Shown piece by piece: positions 24,576 to 33,420 of a DNA stretch of 43,777 bases (position 1 is the stretch's first letter; every line of letters begins with the position of its first letter). The notes under the pieces were generated by a model. That model was not told the origin of the DNA. It was given only the letters and a program-made list of their open reading frames with translations, and ran no database searches. The stretch spans positions 1-43,777 of the forward strand of contig DASTBU010000014.1 of the NCBI GenBank assembly GCA_035711845.1. The letters run 5' to 3'. Origin of the DNA: DASTBU01 sp035711845. Its GTDB lineage: Bacteria; Acidobacteriota; Vicinamibacteria; Vicinamibacterales; 2-12-FULL-66-21. The position numbers and the translations under genes are program-made.

Positions 24576-25193
24576 ATGCCGGGATCCCCACCACACGACG
24601 AACGGAACAACAAGGGAGAATCGGGTTCCGGAGTCGAATCGACGGTTTACCTGATCCAGCGGGCTAAGGCCGGCGATCGGGTGGCCCTCGACCGCCTGTT
24701 CGCCCGGTACGCCGAGCCGCTCCAGCGCTGGACGAGCGGGCGGCTGCCGAAATGGGCGCGCGACATCGCCGATACGGACGACCTCGTCCAGGAAACCCTG
24801 CTTCAGACGTTTAAGCGGATCGGGGAATTCGAGCCGCGGGGACCAGGCGCGCTGCAAGCCTATCTGCGCCAGGCCATCCTCAACCGGATCCGCGAAGAGC
24901 TGCGCCGGAAGGGGCGGCGGCCCGACGCCACCGACCTGGACGGACTGGAGGTCGACTGCCAGTTGTCGCCGCTCGAGCAGGCCATTGGCAGCGAAGCGAT
25001 CGAGCGCTACGAGCGGGCGCTCGGGCGGTTGAGACCGGAGGAGCAGGAAGCCCTGGTCGGCCGGATCGAGATGGGCTACGACTACGCGGAGCTGGCACAG
25101 GCCCTGGGCAAGCCGACGGCCGATGCCGCCCGCAAGGCGGCGGAGCGGGCGCTCGTACGCCTGGTCGAGGAGATGGAGCGTGACGGCGGGTGA
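24576..25193 (+). CDS. ECF-type RNA polymerase sigma factor
   Basis: This is a 205-residue sigma-70 family protein. Region 2 spans about 25-110 (LDRLFARYAEPLQRW, then DTDDLVQETLLQTFKRI and LRQAILNRIREELRRKG), and region 4 about 140-200 (LGRLRPEEQEALVGRIEMGY, then a helix-turn-helix ending KPTADAARKAAERALVRL). It is closer to classical sigma-70 region 2/4 proteins than the factor at 6397. Its last 14 bases overlap the kinase gene that starts at GTG 25180. Relics of the same family lie at 22183 and 23233. Confidence 0.92.
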   Translation: MPGSPPHDERNNKGESGSGVESTVYLIQRAKAGDRVALDRLFARYAEPLQRWTSGRLPKWARDIADTDDLVQETLLQTFKRIGEFEPRGPGALQAYLRQAILNRIREELRRKGRRPDATDLDGLEVDCQLSPLEQAIGSEAIERYERALGRLRPEEQEALVGRIEMGYDYAELAQALGKPTADAARKAAERALVRLVEEMERDGG

Positions 25194-27705
25194 GACACGG
25201 GTTGCGCAGTTGGCTGCGGCGATCCTGGATGGGACGCCGGTCGACTGGCCGGCTGCCGAATCGGCGGCCGACAATGCCGACCAGCCGCTCCTCCGATGGC
25301 TGAAGATCGTTGCGGCGGTTGCCGACGTCCACCGGGCGGCCGAGGACGCTGCGCCGCTCGGCGCGGCGGCAGATGGTTCGCCACAACGCTGGGGTCACCT
25401 CGACCTGCTGGAGCCGATCGGCCGCGGCACCTTCGGTGACGTGTACCGCGCATGGGACACTCGGCTCGACCGCGAGGTCGCGCTCAAGCTCCTCGACGCG
25501 GCGGGCGCTAGCCCCTCATCGTCCGTCATCCACGAAGGCCGGCTGCTCGCCCGCGTCCGTCATCCGAACGTCGTCACCATCTACGGCGCCGAGCAGATCG
25601 GCCCGCGTATCGGTCTGTGGATGGAATTCGTCCGCGGCCGCACGCTCAGACACATCATGGACGCGGGGAAAGTGTTCAGTGGTCCGGAGGCGGTTCACAT
25701 CGGCATCGACCTGTGTCGTGCCGTTGCGGCCGTGCATGGCGCCGGCCTGCTGCATCGGGACATCAAAGCAGCGAACGTGATGCTCGCCGACGATGGCCGA
25801 GCCGTGCTGATGGACTTTGGGACGGGACGAGAGCTCGACGACAACAGCTCGGATGTCGCCGGGACGCCGCTCTATCTCGCGCCTGAAGTCCTTGCCGGCC
25901 ACGACGCCACCGTCAGGAGCGACATCTACAGTCTCGGTGTCCTTCTCTATTACCTCGTGACCGGCTCGTACCCGGTCCGCGGGAAAACCGTGAGCGACCT
26001 CCGTCTGGCCCACCAACGCAGCGAGCGCATCCACATCCGAACCGCGCCAGGCGGATCGGATCTGTCGCCGAAGCTCGCCCGGATCGTCGAGCGCGCGCTC
26101 GATCCGCGGCCGGAGGGCCGGTATGCAAGCGCCGAGGCGTTGGCGGCTGATCTGGCGGCGCTTCAACGCCGGCCTGTGCTCGTCCGGCTCTCCTACGCGA
26201 TCGCCGCCGCGACGGCCCTCCTGCTGGTTGCAGGGCTGGCGTGGGAGGCGGTCGGCCGGCGCGTGGGATCTTCGCGAACGCCCGGCGTATGGCTTGCCGG
26301 CCTGACCGGCGGTGCGTCGACCGACTCGCCCACAGCATCACCTGTGATCGCGGTGCTTCCCTTCAAGAACCTGAGCGTCGAGTCCGGGAGCGAGTATTTT
26401 GTCGACGGCCTGACGATCGAAATCACGCGCAATCTCGCCGTCATTCAGGGGCTCCAGGTGCGGTCGCAGTTGTCGTCGTTTGACTTCAGGGACAAGCCCC
26501 GTGACATTGGTGACGTCGGCCGGCGACTCAGAGTCAATCTCGTCGTCGAAGGATCCGTCTGGCGGTCGGGTAACACGCTGCGGGTCAACGCGCAGCTGGT
26601 CCAGGTCGCCGGCGATCTCGTGCTCTGGTCGGAAACGTTCGATCGCGAGCTCAAAGACGTCTTCGCGATCCAGGACGAGATCTCGCTGGCCATCGTCAAC
26701 CGGCTCCGCCTGACGCTCGGCAGAGGGCAGCGTCGGTACGATACCAGCGCGGAGGCGTACGAGCTCTATCTCAAGGGCAGCGCGCTCCTGGCTCATCGAG
26801 GTCGTGACAGTCTCGAGAAGGCCGCGGCGATGTTCACACAGGTCCTGGTCAAGGATTCTGAGTACCCACCCGCTCACGCCGGACTGGCGATCGCGTATGC
26901 GACCATGTCGCTGCTGCCACAGGCACCCGGTGGTCATCCGATCATTCCCGTCGAGACCGCCGACGCGATCATCCGTCCCAACGCCGTCAGAGCGCTCGCC
27001 CTCGATCCGAACCTGGCCGACGCAGAAGCGGCCATGGGTTGGGTGCACGTACGCGATCTCGACTGGTCGGGTGCCGAGAAGGCGTTCCAGCGGGCCATCG
27101 CCTTGAACCCCAGCCTGACCCACGCCTACACGAGCTATTCACTCTCCACGCTGCGGCCGCTGGGGAAGCAGGAAGACGCGTTGCGGCTCTTGCGCGTGGC
27201 GCTCGAAAACGATCCGCACTCCCTGGATGTGCAGCGGGAGATCGGTTTCGCGCAGTATGAGATGAAGCGGTACGAGGACGCCATCCACACGCTCCAGACT
27301 TTGCGGGCGGTCGAGCCCGACTTTCCCTTCGCAGACCTCTATCTCGCCAGGGCGCTGGTGTCCGCCGGGAGGCCGGCGGAGGCGTTGGCGTTGTTCGAAA
27401 GAATCGATCGGCTGTCAGGTCGGCCGCGAAGACTGCCCGACTTGGCGCTGGCCTTCATCGCGTTAGGAAGGCGTGCGGAGGCCGAAGAGCTGGCGGTGGA
27501 GCATGCGGATGGCGGGCCCGCTGCGCAGGCGACGATCCACGCCGCTCTCGGCGACAAAGACCGTGCCTTCGATGCGCTGGAGCGGTTGGCCGTGGTCGAC
27601 CCGTTGAGTCTGCCGCGCCGGCTCGTGCGTCCGGAGATGGCGGTGCTGCGCGGCGATCCTCGTCTCGTGTCCTTGCGTGAGAGATTCCGCCTGCCGCCGC
27701 AGTAG
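25180..27705 (+). CDS. Membrane Ser/Thr protein kinase with TolB-like and TPR domains
   Basis: This 841-residue kinase is coupled to the sigma factor gene. The kinase domain (about 72-345) has GRGTFGDVYRA, K103, HRDIKAAN at 192-199, DFG at 212-214 and GTPLYLAPEVLAG. A membrane helix follows near 350-375. Next comes a TolB-like N-terminal domain (VIAVLPFKNLSVESGSEYFV), used in adenylate-cyclase-like regulators, and then tetratricopeptide repeats to the end (for example YELYLKGSALLAHRG, WSGAEKAFQRAIALNPSLTH). The GTG start at 25180 is preferred, since it lies next to the sigma stop. The frame is open up to 25123 inside the sigma gene. It is probably a signal receptor controlling the paired sigma factor; this is inferred. 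Confidence 0.92.
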   Translation: MTAGETRVAQLAAAILDGTPVDWPAAESAADNADQPLLRWLKIVAAVADVHRAAEDAAPLGAAADGSPQRWGHLDLLEPIGRGTFGDVYRAWDTRLDREVALKLLDAAGASPSSSVIHEGRLLARVRHPNVVTIYGAEQIGPRIGLWMEFVRGRTLRHIMDAGKVFSGPEAVHIGIDLCRAVAAVHGAGLLHRDIKAANVMLADDGRAVLMDFGTGRELDDNSSDVAGTPLYLAPEVLAGHDATVRSDIYSLGVLLYYLVTGSYPVRGKTVSDLRLAHQRSERIHIRTAPGGSDLSPKLARIVERALDPRPEGRYASAEALAADLAALQRRPVLVRLSYAIAAATALLLVAGLAWEAVGRRVGSSRTPGVWLAGLTGGASTDSPTASPVIAVLPFKNLSVESGSEYFVDGLTIEITRNLAVIQGLQVRSQLSSFDFRDKPRDIGDVGRRLRVNLVVEGSVWRSGNTLRVNAQLVQVAGDLVLWSETFDRELKDVFAIQDEISLAIVNRLRLTLGRGQRRYDTSAEAYELYLKGSALLAHRGRDSLEKAAAMFTQVLVKDSEYPPAHAGLAIAYATMSLLPQAPGGHPIIPVETADAIIRPNAVRALALDPNLADAEAAMGWVHVRDLDWSGAEKAFQRAIALNPSLTHAYTSYSLSTLRPLGKQEDALRLLRVALENDPHSLDVQREIGFAQYEMKRYEDAIHTLQTLRAVEPDFPFADLYLARALVSAGRPAEALALFERIDRLSGRPRRLPDLALAFIALGRRAEAEELAVEHADGGPAAQATIHAALGDKDRAFDALERLAVVDPLSLPRRLVRPEMAVLRGDPRLVSLRERFRLPPQ

Positions 27706-27782
27706 CTCGCACATTCCAGCCCTCGCGCCGACCCGTGCGTCGTCGTCGCCAAACGATTCGGTCTGCCGTAGCGGTTCACTAA

Positions 27783-27810
27783 CCCAACACCCAACATCGA
27801 AAATCGAACG
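27783..27810. repeat. Short seven-base periodic tract
   Basis: CCCAACA occurs twice in a row (27783-27796), followed by TCGAAAA and TCGAACG, so four units keep a seven-base period. It is a small relative, in form if not in sequence, of the heptad tracts at 2672 and 36546. It lies in the 236-base gap between the kinase and lipoprotein genes. Confidence 0.4.
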
Positions 27811-27880
27811 GCAGCCAGCCGGCGCCTGGGCGCTTGTCCGTTTCGCCGGCCTTCACCGTTTACACAACGTACACCTCCGA

Positions 27881-27895
27881 GTAGGCGGCGCCTAC
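27881..27895. promoter_or_regulatory. 15-bp palindrome upstream of the lipoprotein gene
   Basis: GTAGGCG and CGCCTAC flank a single G. It lies 47 bases before the ATG at 27942 and just after a region (tttacacaacgtacacc) that could hold a promoter. It may be an operator, but nothing else supports this. Confidence 0.3.
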
Positions 27896-27941
27896 CGGCG
27901 ACTGAACGCAAGCAGAGTCCGACCGGACTGGGAGCTCAGCC

Positions 27942-29039
27942 ATGAAGTCGAGCCGTTTGAAACCGACTGCCTTGACTGCCGCCTTGTCGACGGCGATCCT
28001 CCTGGCGCTGTTCCTGGCTGCCTGCGACAAAGACTCCCCCAGCGGACCGAGTCCGCTCCCACCGACGGTATCAGCAGGCGTCGTGCGACTCGAGTTGACA
28101 GGACCCGCGTCGCTTCCGCCCGGCGAGGCGGAGCAGTTCCGCGCGACGGCGCACCTTTCCGATGGTTCGCAGCGCGATGTCACAACGGAAGCTGCATGGA
28201 CCAGCGCAGATAGCTCGATCGTTTCGGTCTCCACGAGTGGCCTTGCGACCGGGCGAGATCGCGGCGAGACAGACATTCGCGCCGCGTTTTCGCAAGTCAT
28301 CAGCACGAAGCGGGTGATGGTCCTGCCCCATGGGACCTTCAAGCTCTCGGGACAGGTGCTCGAGGACGGTGTGGGCGTGCCCCATGCGCGCGTTGAGGTG
28401 ACCGCCGGGTCCGCGGCGGGCGTTTCGACAGTCAGCCAGGACGGCAGCTACGCGCTCTACGGCGTGTCAGGGCAGACGCAGCTCCGCGTGACGAAGGACG
28501 GGTACCACCCGCTCGTCGAGGCCGTCACCGTGACCGATCACCAGACCTTCGACTTTCATCTGTTGCTGCTGGCGCCTCCGTGGGATCCGTCCGGAACGTA
28601 CACGCTGACGATTACCGCGGCGCCTGAATGCCGGACCACGCTGCCCGAAGACGTGTGGATGCGCACGTACCGGGCAGTCCTGACACTCCGCACCAATTCA
28701 GCGCGATACGTTCACGTCAATCTTGAAGGGGCCGACGTGCTGAATCTCGACACAGCGTTCTGGAATTCAGGGCGGATCCGCGAGAGCAGCGTGTTCTTCT
28801 CAGGTGCTTATCCACTCTTCGACTATGGACCGACCCTCGTCGAACGGCTCTCTTCATCGAGATTCTTCTTTGTCGACGCAGGTGCGGACTGGCCGGAAGC
28901 AGAAGTGGCCCGCACGCCAGCCGGTCTCGACGGCCCCTTCAAAGGCGCCTTGGCGACTGGCGCAGGCGCCGTCTGGTCGAACGCTTCGCTTACCGCTCAG
29001 TGTCGTTCGACAAACCACCGCTTCACATTCTCGAGGTGA
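27942..29039 (+). CDS. Lipoprotein with Ig-like, carboxypeptidase-regulatory and unnamed C-terminal domains
   Basis: This is a 365-residue surface lipoprotein with a lipobox at LFLAAC (Cys about 28). Residues about 45-130 resemble a bacterial Ig-like (BIG2) domain (GEAEQFRATAHLSDGSQRDV, then SGLATGRDRGETDIRAAF). Residues about 135-215 form a carboxypeptidase regulatory-like fold (LSGQVLEDGVGVPHARVEV, QDGSYALYGVSG). From about 222 the sequence SGTYTLTITAAPECRTTLPE to the end HRFTFSR matches the C-terminal domain of the protein at 20598. No catalytic motif is seen. Its stop is close to the sulfatase-like gene start, so they are probably co-transcribed. Confidence 0.8.
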   Translation: MKSSRLKPTALTAALSTAILLALFLAACDKDSPSGPSPLPPTVSAGVVRLELTGPASLPPGEAEQFRATAHLSDGSQRDVTTEAAWTSADSSIVSVSTSGLATGRDRGETDIRAAFSQVISTKRVMVLPHGTFKLSGQVLEDGVGVPHARVEVTAGSAAGVSTVSQDGSYALYGVSGQTQLRVTKDGYHPLVEAVTVTDHQTFDFHLLLLAPPWDPSGTYTLTITAAPECRTTLPEDVWMRTYRAVLTLRTNSARYVHVNLEGADVLNLDTAFWNSGRIRESSVFFSGAYPLFDYGPTLVERLSSSRFFFVDAGADWPEAEVARTPAGLDGPFKGALATGAGAVWSNASLTAQCRSTNHRFTFSR

Positions 29040-29046
29040 TGCACAC

Positions 29047-30402
29047 GTGGTGAACCGCGTTTGGCCCGTCCCTCGGTTGGGCGGCATCGCCCTACGGCGG
29101 CCATTACTGCTCGCGCTGCTCCCAATCCTGGGTGCTGCCGCCTGCGCGTGGCTCTGGTGGAGCCGTGCGGAGCGCGTACCGATCCCGACTGGAATTGTCC
29201 TCGTCACGCTCGATACGACACGCGCCGATCGCCTACCGGCCTACGGCTACATGAGCGCCTCGATGCCGCATCTCGATCGGCTGGCGCGAGAGGGGATTGT
29301 TTTCGATCGGGCCATCACGGTCGCGCCGCTGACACTGCCCGCGCACGCCAGCCTGTTCACCGGCCTTTACCCTCCTCGGCACGGCGTCCGCGACAACGCC
29401 AGTCAAGCGCTACCAGCGCAGCATACAACGCTGGCCGAGCTGTTCCAGGCGCAGGGCTTTCGTACGGCGGCGTTCGTCGGATCGGTCGTGCTCGATCCTG
29501 ATCGCGGACTGGCCCAAGGCTTCGAACGGTACGCGGGCGTCCGCGCCCAGAATGCACGCGACCACCCTGCGATAAGTCAGCGACGCGGCGACCAGGTTGT
29601 GGACGACGCCCTCCAGTGGCTCGATGCTGTCAGGGGGCGCTTCTTTCTCTGGACGCATCTGTACGATCCGCATCGTCCATACGATCCGCCCGAGCCGTTC
29701 CGGTCGGTATCCGATCCCTATGTCGGCGAGATCGCGTTTGCCGACTCACAAATCGGCCGGCTGCTCGATGCGCTCGAGCGTCGCGGCCTGCTCGAGGAGA
29801 CATTGGTTGTGGTCGTCGGCGACCATGGCGAATCGCTTGGCGAGCACGGCGAGCGCGATCATGGTCAGTCCGTGTATGAGAGCGTGCTGCGCGTGCCGCT
29901 CATCATTCGCGCACCGGGATTCCGAGCCGGCCGGATCGCTTCGGTGGTGCGACTCGTCGATCTGATGCCGACCGTGCTCGATCTGTCCGACATCACCGGA
30001 CCACACGTGGACGGCGTCAGCCTGGCTGGTCTGATGCGCGGCAAGGGACCAGACCTCGATCTCGAGGCGTACGCCGAATCCTTGTACAGGCGGCGATTCG
30101 GCTCGAGCCCGCTCCACACGTTGCGTGGAGCTCGATTCAAGGTCATCGAGGCGTCACGGTCGGAGCTGTACGATCTCGCCAGAGATCCGTTCGAGACGAC
30201 GAACCTGTACGACCAGCAACGGCCCCTGGCTGACGCGATGATCCGCCGTCTTCACCGCATTGCGAGTCTGCGCGACGTGTCAACCCAGCCCCCTGCAGAG
30301 GCTCCTCCTGCGTTGAAAGCACGTTTGGCCGCGCTCGGGTACGTCGGAACGGGTACGCCCAGCATGGGCGGTCGCAGCAGCCCGCCGGGTCCGAAGGATT
30401 GA
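29047..30402 (+). CDS. Membrane-anchored sulfatase-like (alkaline phosphatase superfamily) enzyme
   Basis: This is a 451-residue protein with an N-terminal membrane helix (about 17-38) and a sulfatase-type domain. Metal-binding stretches are VLVTLDTTRADRL at the start and VVGDHGESLGEHGE later, with an intervening WTHLYDPHRPYDPP. In the sulfatase signature, PLTLPAHASLFTG places Thr96 where formylglycine-forming Cys/Ser usually lies, and His where Arg lies. It may therefore be a phospho- or phosphonate-transferring relative rather than a true sulfatase. The GTG at 29047 (or 29050) follows a ribosome site (gaggtg) eight bases after the previous stop. The open frame extends upstream inside the lipoprotein gene, where it is a shadow. 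Confidence 0.85.
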   Translation: MVNRVWPVPRLGGIALRRPLLLALLPILGAAACAWLWWSRAERVPIPTGIVLVTLDTTRADRLPAYGYMSASMPHLDRLAREGIVFDRAITVAPLTLPAHASLFTGLYPPRHGVRDNASQALPAQHTTLAELFQAQGFRTAAFVGSVVLDPDRGLAQGFERYAGVRAQNARDHPAISQRRGDQVVDDALQWLDAVRGRFFLWTHLYDPHRPYDPPEPFRSVSDPYVGEIAFADSQIGRLLDALERRGLLEETLVVVVGDHGESLGEHGERDHGQSVYESVLRVPLIIRAPGFRAGRIASVVRLVDLMPTVLDLSDITGPHVDGVSLAGLMRGKGPDLDLEAYAESLYRRRFGSSPLHTLRGARFKVIEASRSELYDLARDPFETTNLYDQQRPLADAMIRRLHRIASLRDVSTQPPAEAPPALKARLAALGYVGTGTPSMGGRSSPPGPKD

Positions 30403-30460
30403 AAGCGATCCTCGGGTCCCGACCGGCTGGAAGGTGGCCGCCGACCGCTGGCTGCTCGCG

Positions 30461-33298
30461 TTACCAATCCAGTGTGAACCCGACCCTCACGATGCGTGGC
30501 GGGACAATGACGACCGGGCGCAAGAATGAGCGCGTCTCCCAGCTCACATTCTGCTCCGGGTTCGCATTGAAGGCATTGAACACTTCTACGAATGGAGTGA
30601 GTGCGCTCCTGCCCCCACGCCAGACGTCTCTCTCCACCTTCACGTCCATCAAGGTGACGTTGCGCTGGCGCCGGGTGCCGACTGGCTCGGCCAGGACGGG
30701 TATGGCACCGTAATTGACCCGCGCTATCAGCGTCCGGCCGAACGCCTGACCGGACTGATGACGCAGGAACGGCGTGACCCTCATCCTCCAGGGGCCCTCC
30801 ACGGTGCCGTGGATCTTCGCCGACCAGTTGCGGTAGACGTGCCGGCCGCGTGGGTCGGTGTGAATGAAATCGTTCGGTGTCAGCGGATACTCGTTCGCGC
30901 GGATCGTTTGTCCCAGAAAGTCCCGCGCATGATCGCGGTTCCACGTGTGCGCAAACGAGCCGGCAGCGGACCAGCCGCGGCTGAACCGGCGCCGCGCTGC
31001 GACCTCCCACGTCAGAGAGTCGCTGGCCGCGTTGGGTGGATTCCGGATGACGATTCCAGATTGGCTCAGAAAGTCGGGACCGAGCTCGAACAGCTGAATC
31101 GTGTCCCCGTCGTCCGGCGTGCCGAACGCCGCGTCGGGACCTGGATCGCGGAGCGTGAGCGGGACACTGAACGCGTCGACCGGCCAATGCTCGCGCTGGC
31201 GCGCGCCCTGCTGACGCTCGCCGCGCCACACGACGCCCGTGCCGATGAACAGACCGCCGGCCGCCTCGCGCTCGACGCGGCCGGTCAGCTCCGTGAGATA
31301 CCCGAGCTTCAACGCGGGATCGATCGATTCGATGGCTTCGCCGCCCCGCGTCTCCTGTAAGTCGAACTCCTCGCCCGGCTGCCACAGCGCGTCGCCGCTC
31401 GTATCCGCCCACTTGTAGCGCTGCCACCACACCGGCCCGTTCGGGTTCGCCGCGAATCCCAGTTCGGTGCTCGGCCACAACCAATAGTGCCCGTAGCTGG
31501 CTTTCAGGATCGTTCGTCCGTCGCGGCTCGCGTCGAAGCTGACGCCGATCCGCGGCGCGACAACGTTCCAGTCGGCGATGCTGTGGATGGCGGCAAACGG
31601 CCTGTGTGTCGGATTGAACCGTCCCGCAGGATGATGCTGCTCGGGGAGGAACACCCGGTACCGGTCGAAGCGCAGCCCCGGATTCAGCGCCAGTCGATCG
31701 GAGATCTGCCATGCATCCCCCGCCTGCAGCGCATACGCCCATACCCCCGCCCGCGATTGCGACGGTGTCTGAAACACGTACACCTCGCTCGGCATGCCGT
31801 TCTGCGTCACGTGGAGCACGTCGCCGGGATAGGCGCGCCTCCAGGTTTCCGTCGCGACGAGGCGCTGGACCTCGAAGCCGGCGTTGAGCTGATGCCCTCC
31901 GCGCGGGCCGTTCCTGAAGTAGCTGAAGCTCCCGTTCACCTGATCGGAGTGCCAGTCATAGTTCCAGTCGCGGTTTCCGCCGGACACCTCCGGCCTCAGC
32001 AGGTCCTCCGTTCGGGGCGACCAGCCGTTCGGGCGTTCGGCGCGGTTTGACACGAATTGCCCCGCGCGCACCTCGATGAACAGGCTGCTGCCGACAACCC
32101 TCCGCCACTCGCCCTTCCAGACTGACGCGTGCGCGAGTTGCCGCGAGGTTGAATCCGCGTTCGTGTTCCTGGCGGTTGTGGTCCGGAGGAACCCGTCGAG
32201 CCGGATCGGCTGCCGGGTGCGCGACCCCTGTGCGAAGAGCACAATCTGGTCGGCATCGCGCACGCGCCACGTGCCTTTGCCGGTCAGTGTCGTCGCGCGC
32301 GTCGCCAGCGGCTCGACGGGAAAGCTGACCTGCCTCGAAGACGAGGCGTGCTCGCGCGCGGACGCATACCACCACACCCGGTCTTTCTTCACGTATCCGC
32401 CGATGTCGGCGTTCAGGTCGCGGTAGCTGCGAAGCCGGTTCGACTCGCTCGCCAGCAGACCATCGACGGCGGGGGCGCCGGCTGCGATCTGTCGATCGTC
32501 GATATTGTGCGACTGCCAGGCGCCGTCCTCGTAGCCGCCGTACACCGTGCCCGTGTATCGGTTCCCCCCGGACTTCGTGATGAACTGCAGGTGCACGCCC
32601 GGCGTCGGCCACTCGGGTCCGTAGGCGCCGGTGCCCACCCAGACACCTGCAAACGATCCGTAATCGAGCGCGAATGCCATTCCCGCCGGTCTGGTGATGC
32701 TGATGCCCTCGATCGTGGGCCGGATGAAGCCGCTGGTCCCGTAGACGCTGAACGGACCGACCGCGGATGCCGTGCTTCCGCCGACGTCGAACCGCGTGAG
32801 CTGGACGGCCGGCGTCGCGGCCAGGATCGCGCCCCACGTGCGGTCGCCGGGAAGCCGCGCCAGCTCGCCCGGGTCGAATGCCGTGGCGATTGCGGTGCTG
32901 CGCCGGTCGATCTCCGCAGCGCCCCTGACGACGATCGTTTCTGCGTGGGTCACGTCGAGCGCGACGTCCACCGTCGCCGTCACGTCCACCCTGACCTGAA
33001 TGTGCTGCCGTGTTGCCGGCTCGAAACCGGGACGTGTGAAGGACAGGCCGTAGGTGCCCGGCGGAAGCGCAGCGAATCGATAACTCCCATCCGATGCCGT
33101 GACTGCCATGACCGGGACCATGAGCGCCTCGCCCGCGACGGTCACCGAGGCGCCGGCCAGGGCCGCGCCGGCGCGGTCGGTCACCGTGCCGTCAATGGCG
33201 CCCGTGGTTGCGCCGACGGTCTGCGCCCCCGTGGCTGATGCGCCAGGCAGCAGGAACGCGAGGCACGGGGCCAAGTACCAGCCGGGCCGAGAAACCAT
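30461..33298 (-). CDS. TonB-dependent receptor with carboxypeptidase-regulatory N-terminal domain
   Basis: This 945-residue outer-membrane protein has a signal peptide (to about ATGA-QT, residue 25). A carboxypeptidase regulatory-like domain follows (about 33-115: GAIDGTVTDRAGAALAGASV, SDGSYRFAALPPGTYGLSF), then a plug domain (about 120-230, with ETIVVRGAAEID) and a long beta-barrel. It ends with a C-terminal aromatic strand (IVRVGFTLDW), as expected for outer-membrane barrels. It resembles Oar-like receptors of Acidobacteria and Bacteroidetes. No SusD-type partner is next to it. The substrate is unknown. It is convergent with the sulfatase-like gene. Confidence 0.9.
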   Translation of the reverse strand: MVSRPGWYLAPCLAFLLPGASATGAQTVGATTGAIDGTVTDRAGAALAGASVTVAGEALMVPVMAVTASDGSYRFAALPPGTYGLSFTRPGFEPATRQHIQVRVDVTATVDVALDVTHAETIVVRGAAEIDRRSTAIATAFDPGELARLPGDRTWGAILAATPAVQLTRFDVGGSTASAVGPFSVYGTSGFIRPTIEGISITRPAGMAFALDYGSFAGVWVGTGAYGPEWPTPGVHLQFITKSGGNRYTGTVYGGYEDGAWQSHNIDDRQIAAGAPAVDGLLASESNRLRSYRDLNADIGGYVKKDRVWWYASAREHASSSRQVSFPVEPLATRATTLTGKGTWRVRDADQIVLFAQGSRTRQPIRLDGFLRTTTARNTNADSTSRQLAHASVWKGEWRRVVGSSLFIEVRAGQFVSNRAERPNGWSPRTEDLLRPEVSGGNRDWNYDWHSDQVNGSFSYFRNGPRGGHQLNAGFEVQRLVATETWRRAYPGDVLHVTQNGMPSEVYVFQTPSQSRAGVWAYALQAGDAWQISDRLALNPGLRFDRYRVFLPEQHHPAGRFNPTHRPFAAIHSIADWNVVAPRIGVSFDASRDGRTILKASYGHYWLWPSTELGFAANPNGPVWWQRYKWADTSGDALWQPGEEFDLQETRGGEAIESIDPALKLGYLTELTGRVEREAAGGLFIGTGVVWRGERQQGARQREHWPVDAFSVPLTLRDPGPDAAFGTPDDGDTIQLFELGPDFLSQSGIVIRNPPNAASDSLTWEVAARRRFSRGWSAAGSFAHTWNRDHARDFLGQTIRANEYPLTPNDFIHTDPRGRHVYRNWSAKIHGTVEGPWRMRVTPFLRHQSGQAFGRTLIARVNYGAIPVLAEPVGTRRQRNVTLMDVKVERDVWRGGRSALTPFVEVFNAFNANPEQNVSWETRSFLRPVVIVPPRIVRVGFTLDW

Positions 33299-33420
33299 GT
33301 TTCTTCACTGCCAGCTACCGACTGTCGACAGCATGTCGTCGATTGGATCAACGACATGCGAACGTGCAGCCGAACGGATGGACGGATTATAAGCCCGAGT
33401 CCGTCACGACGCCTCCATCC

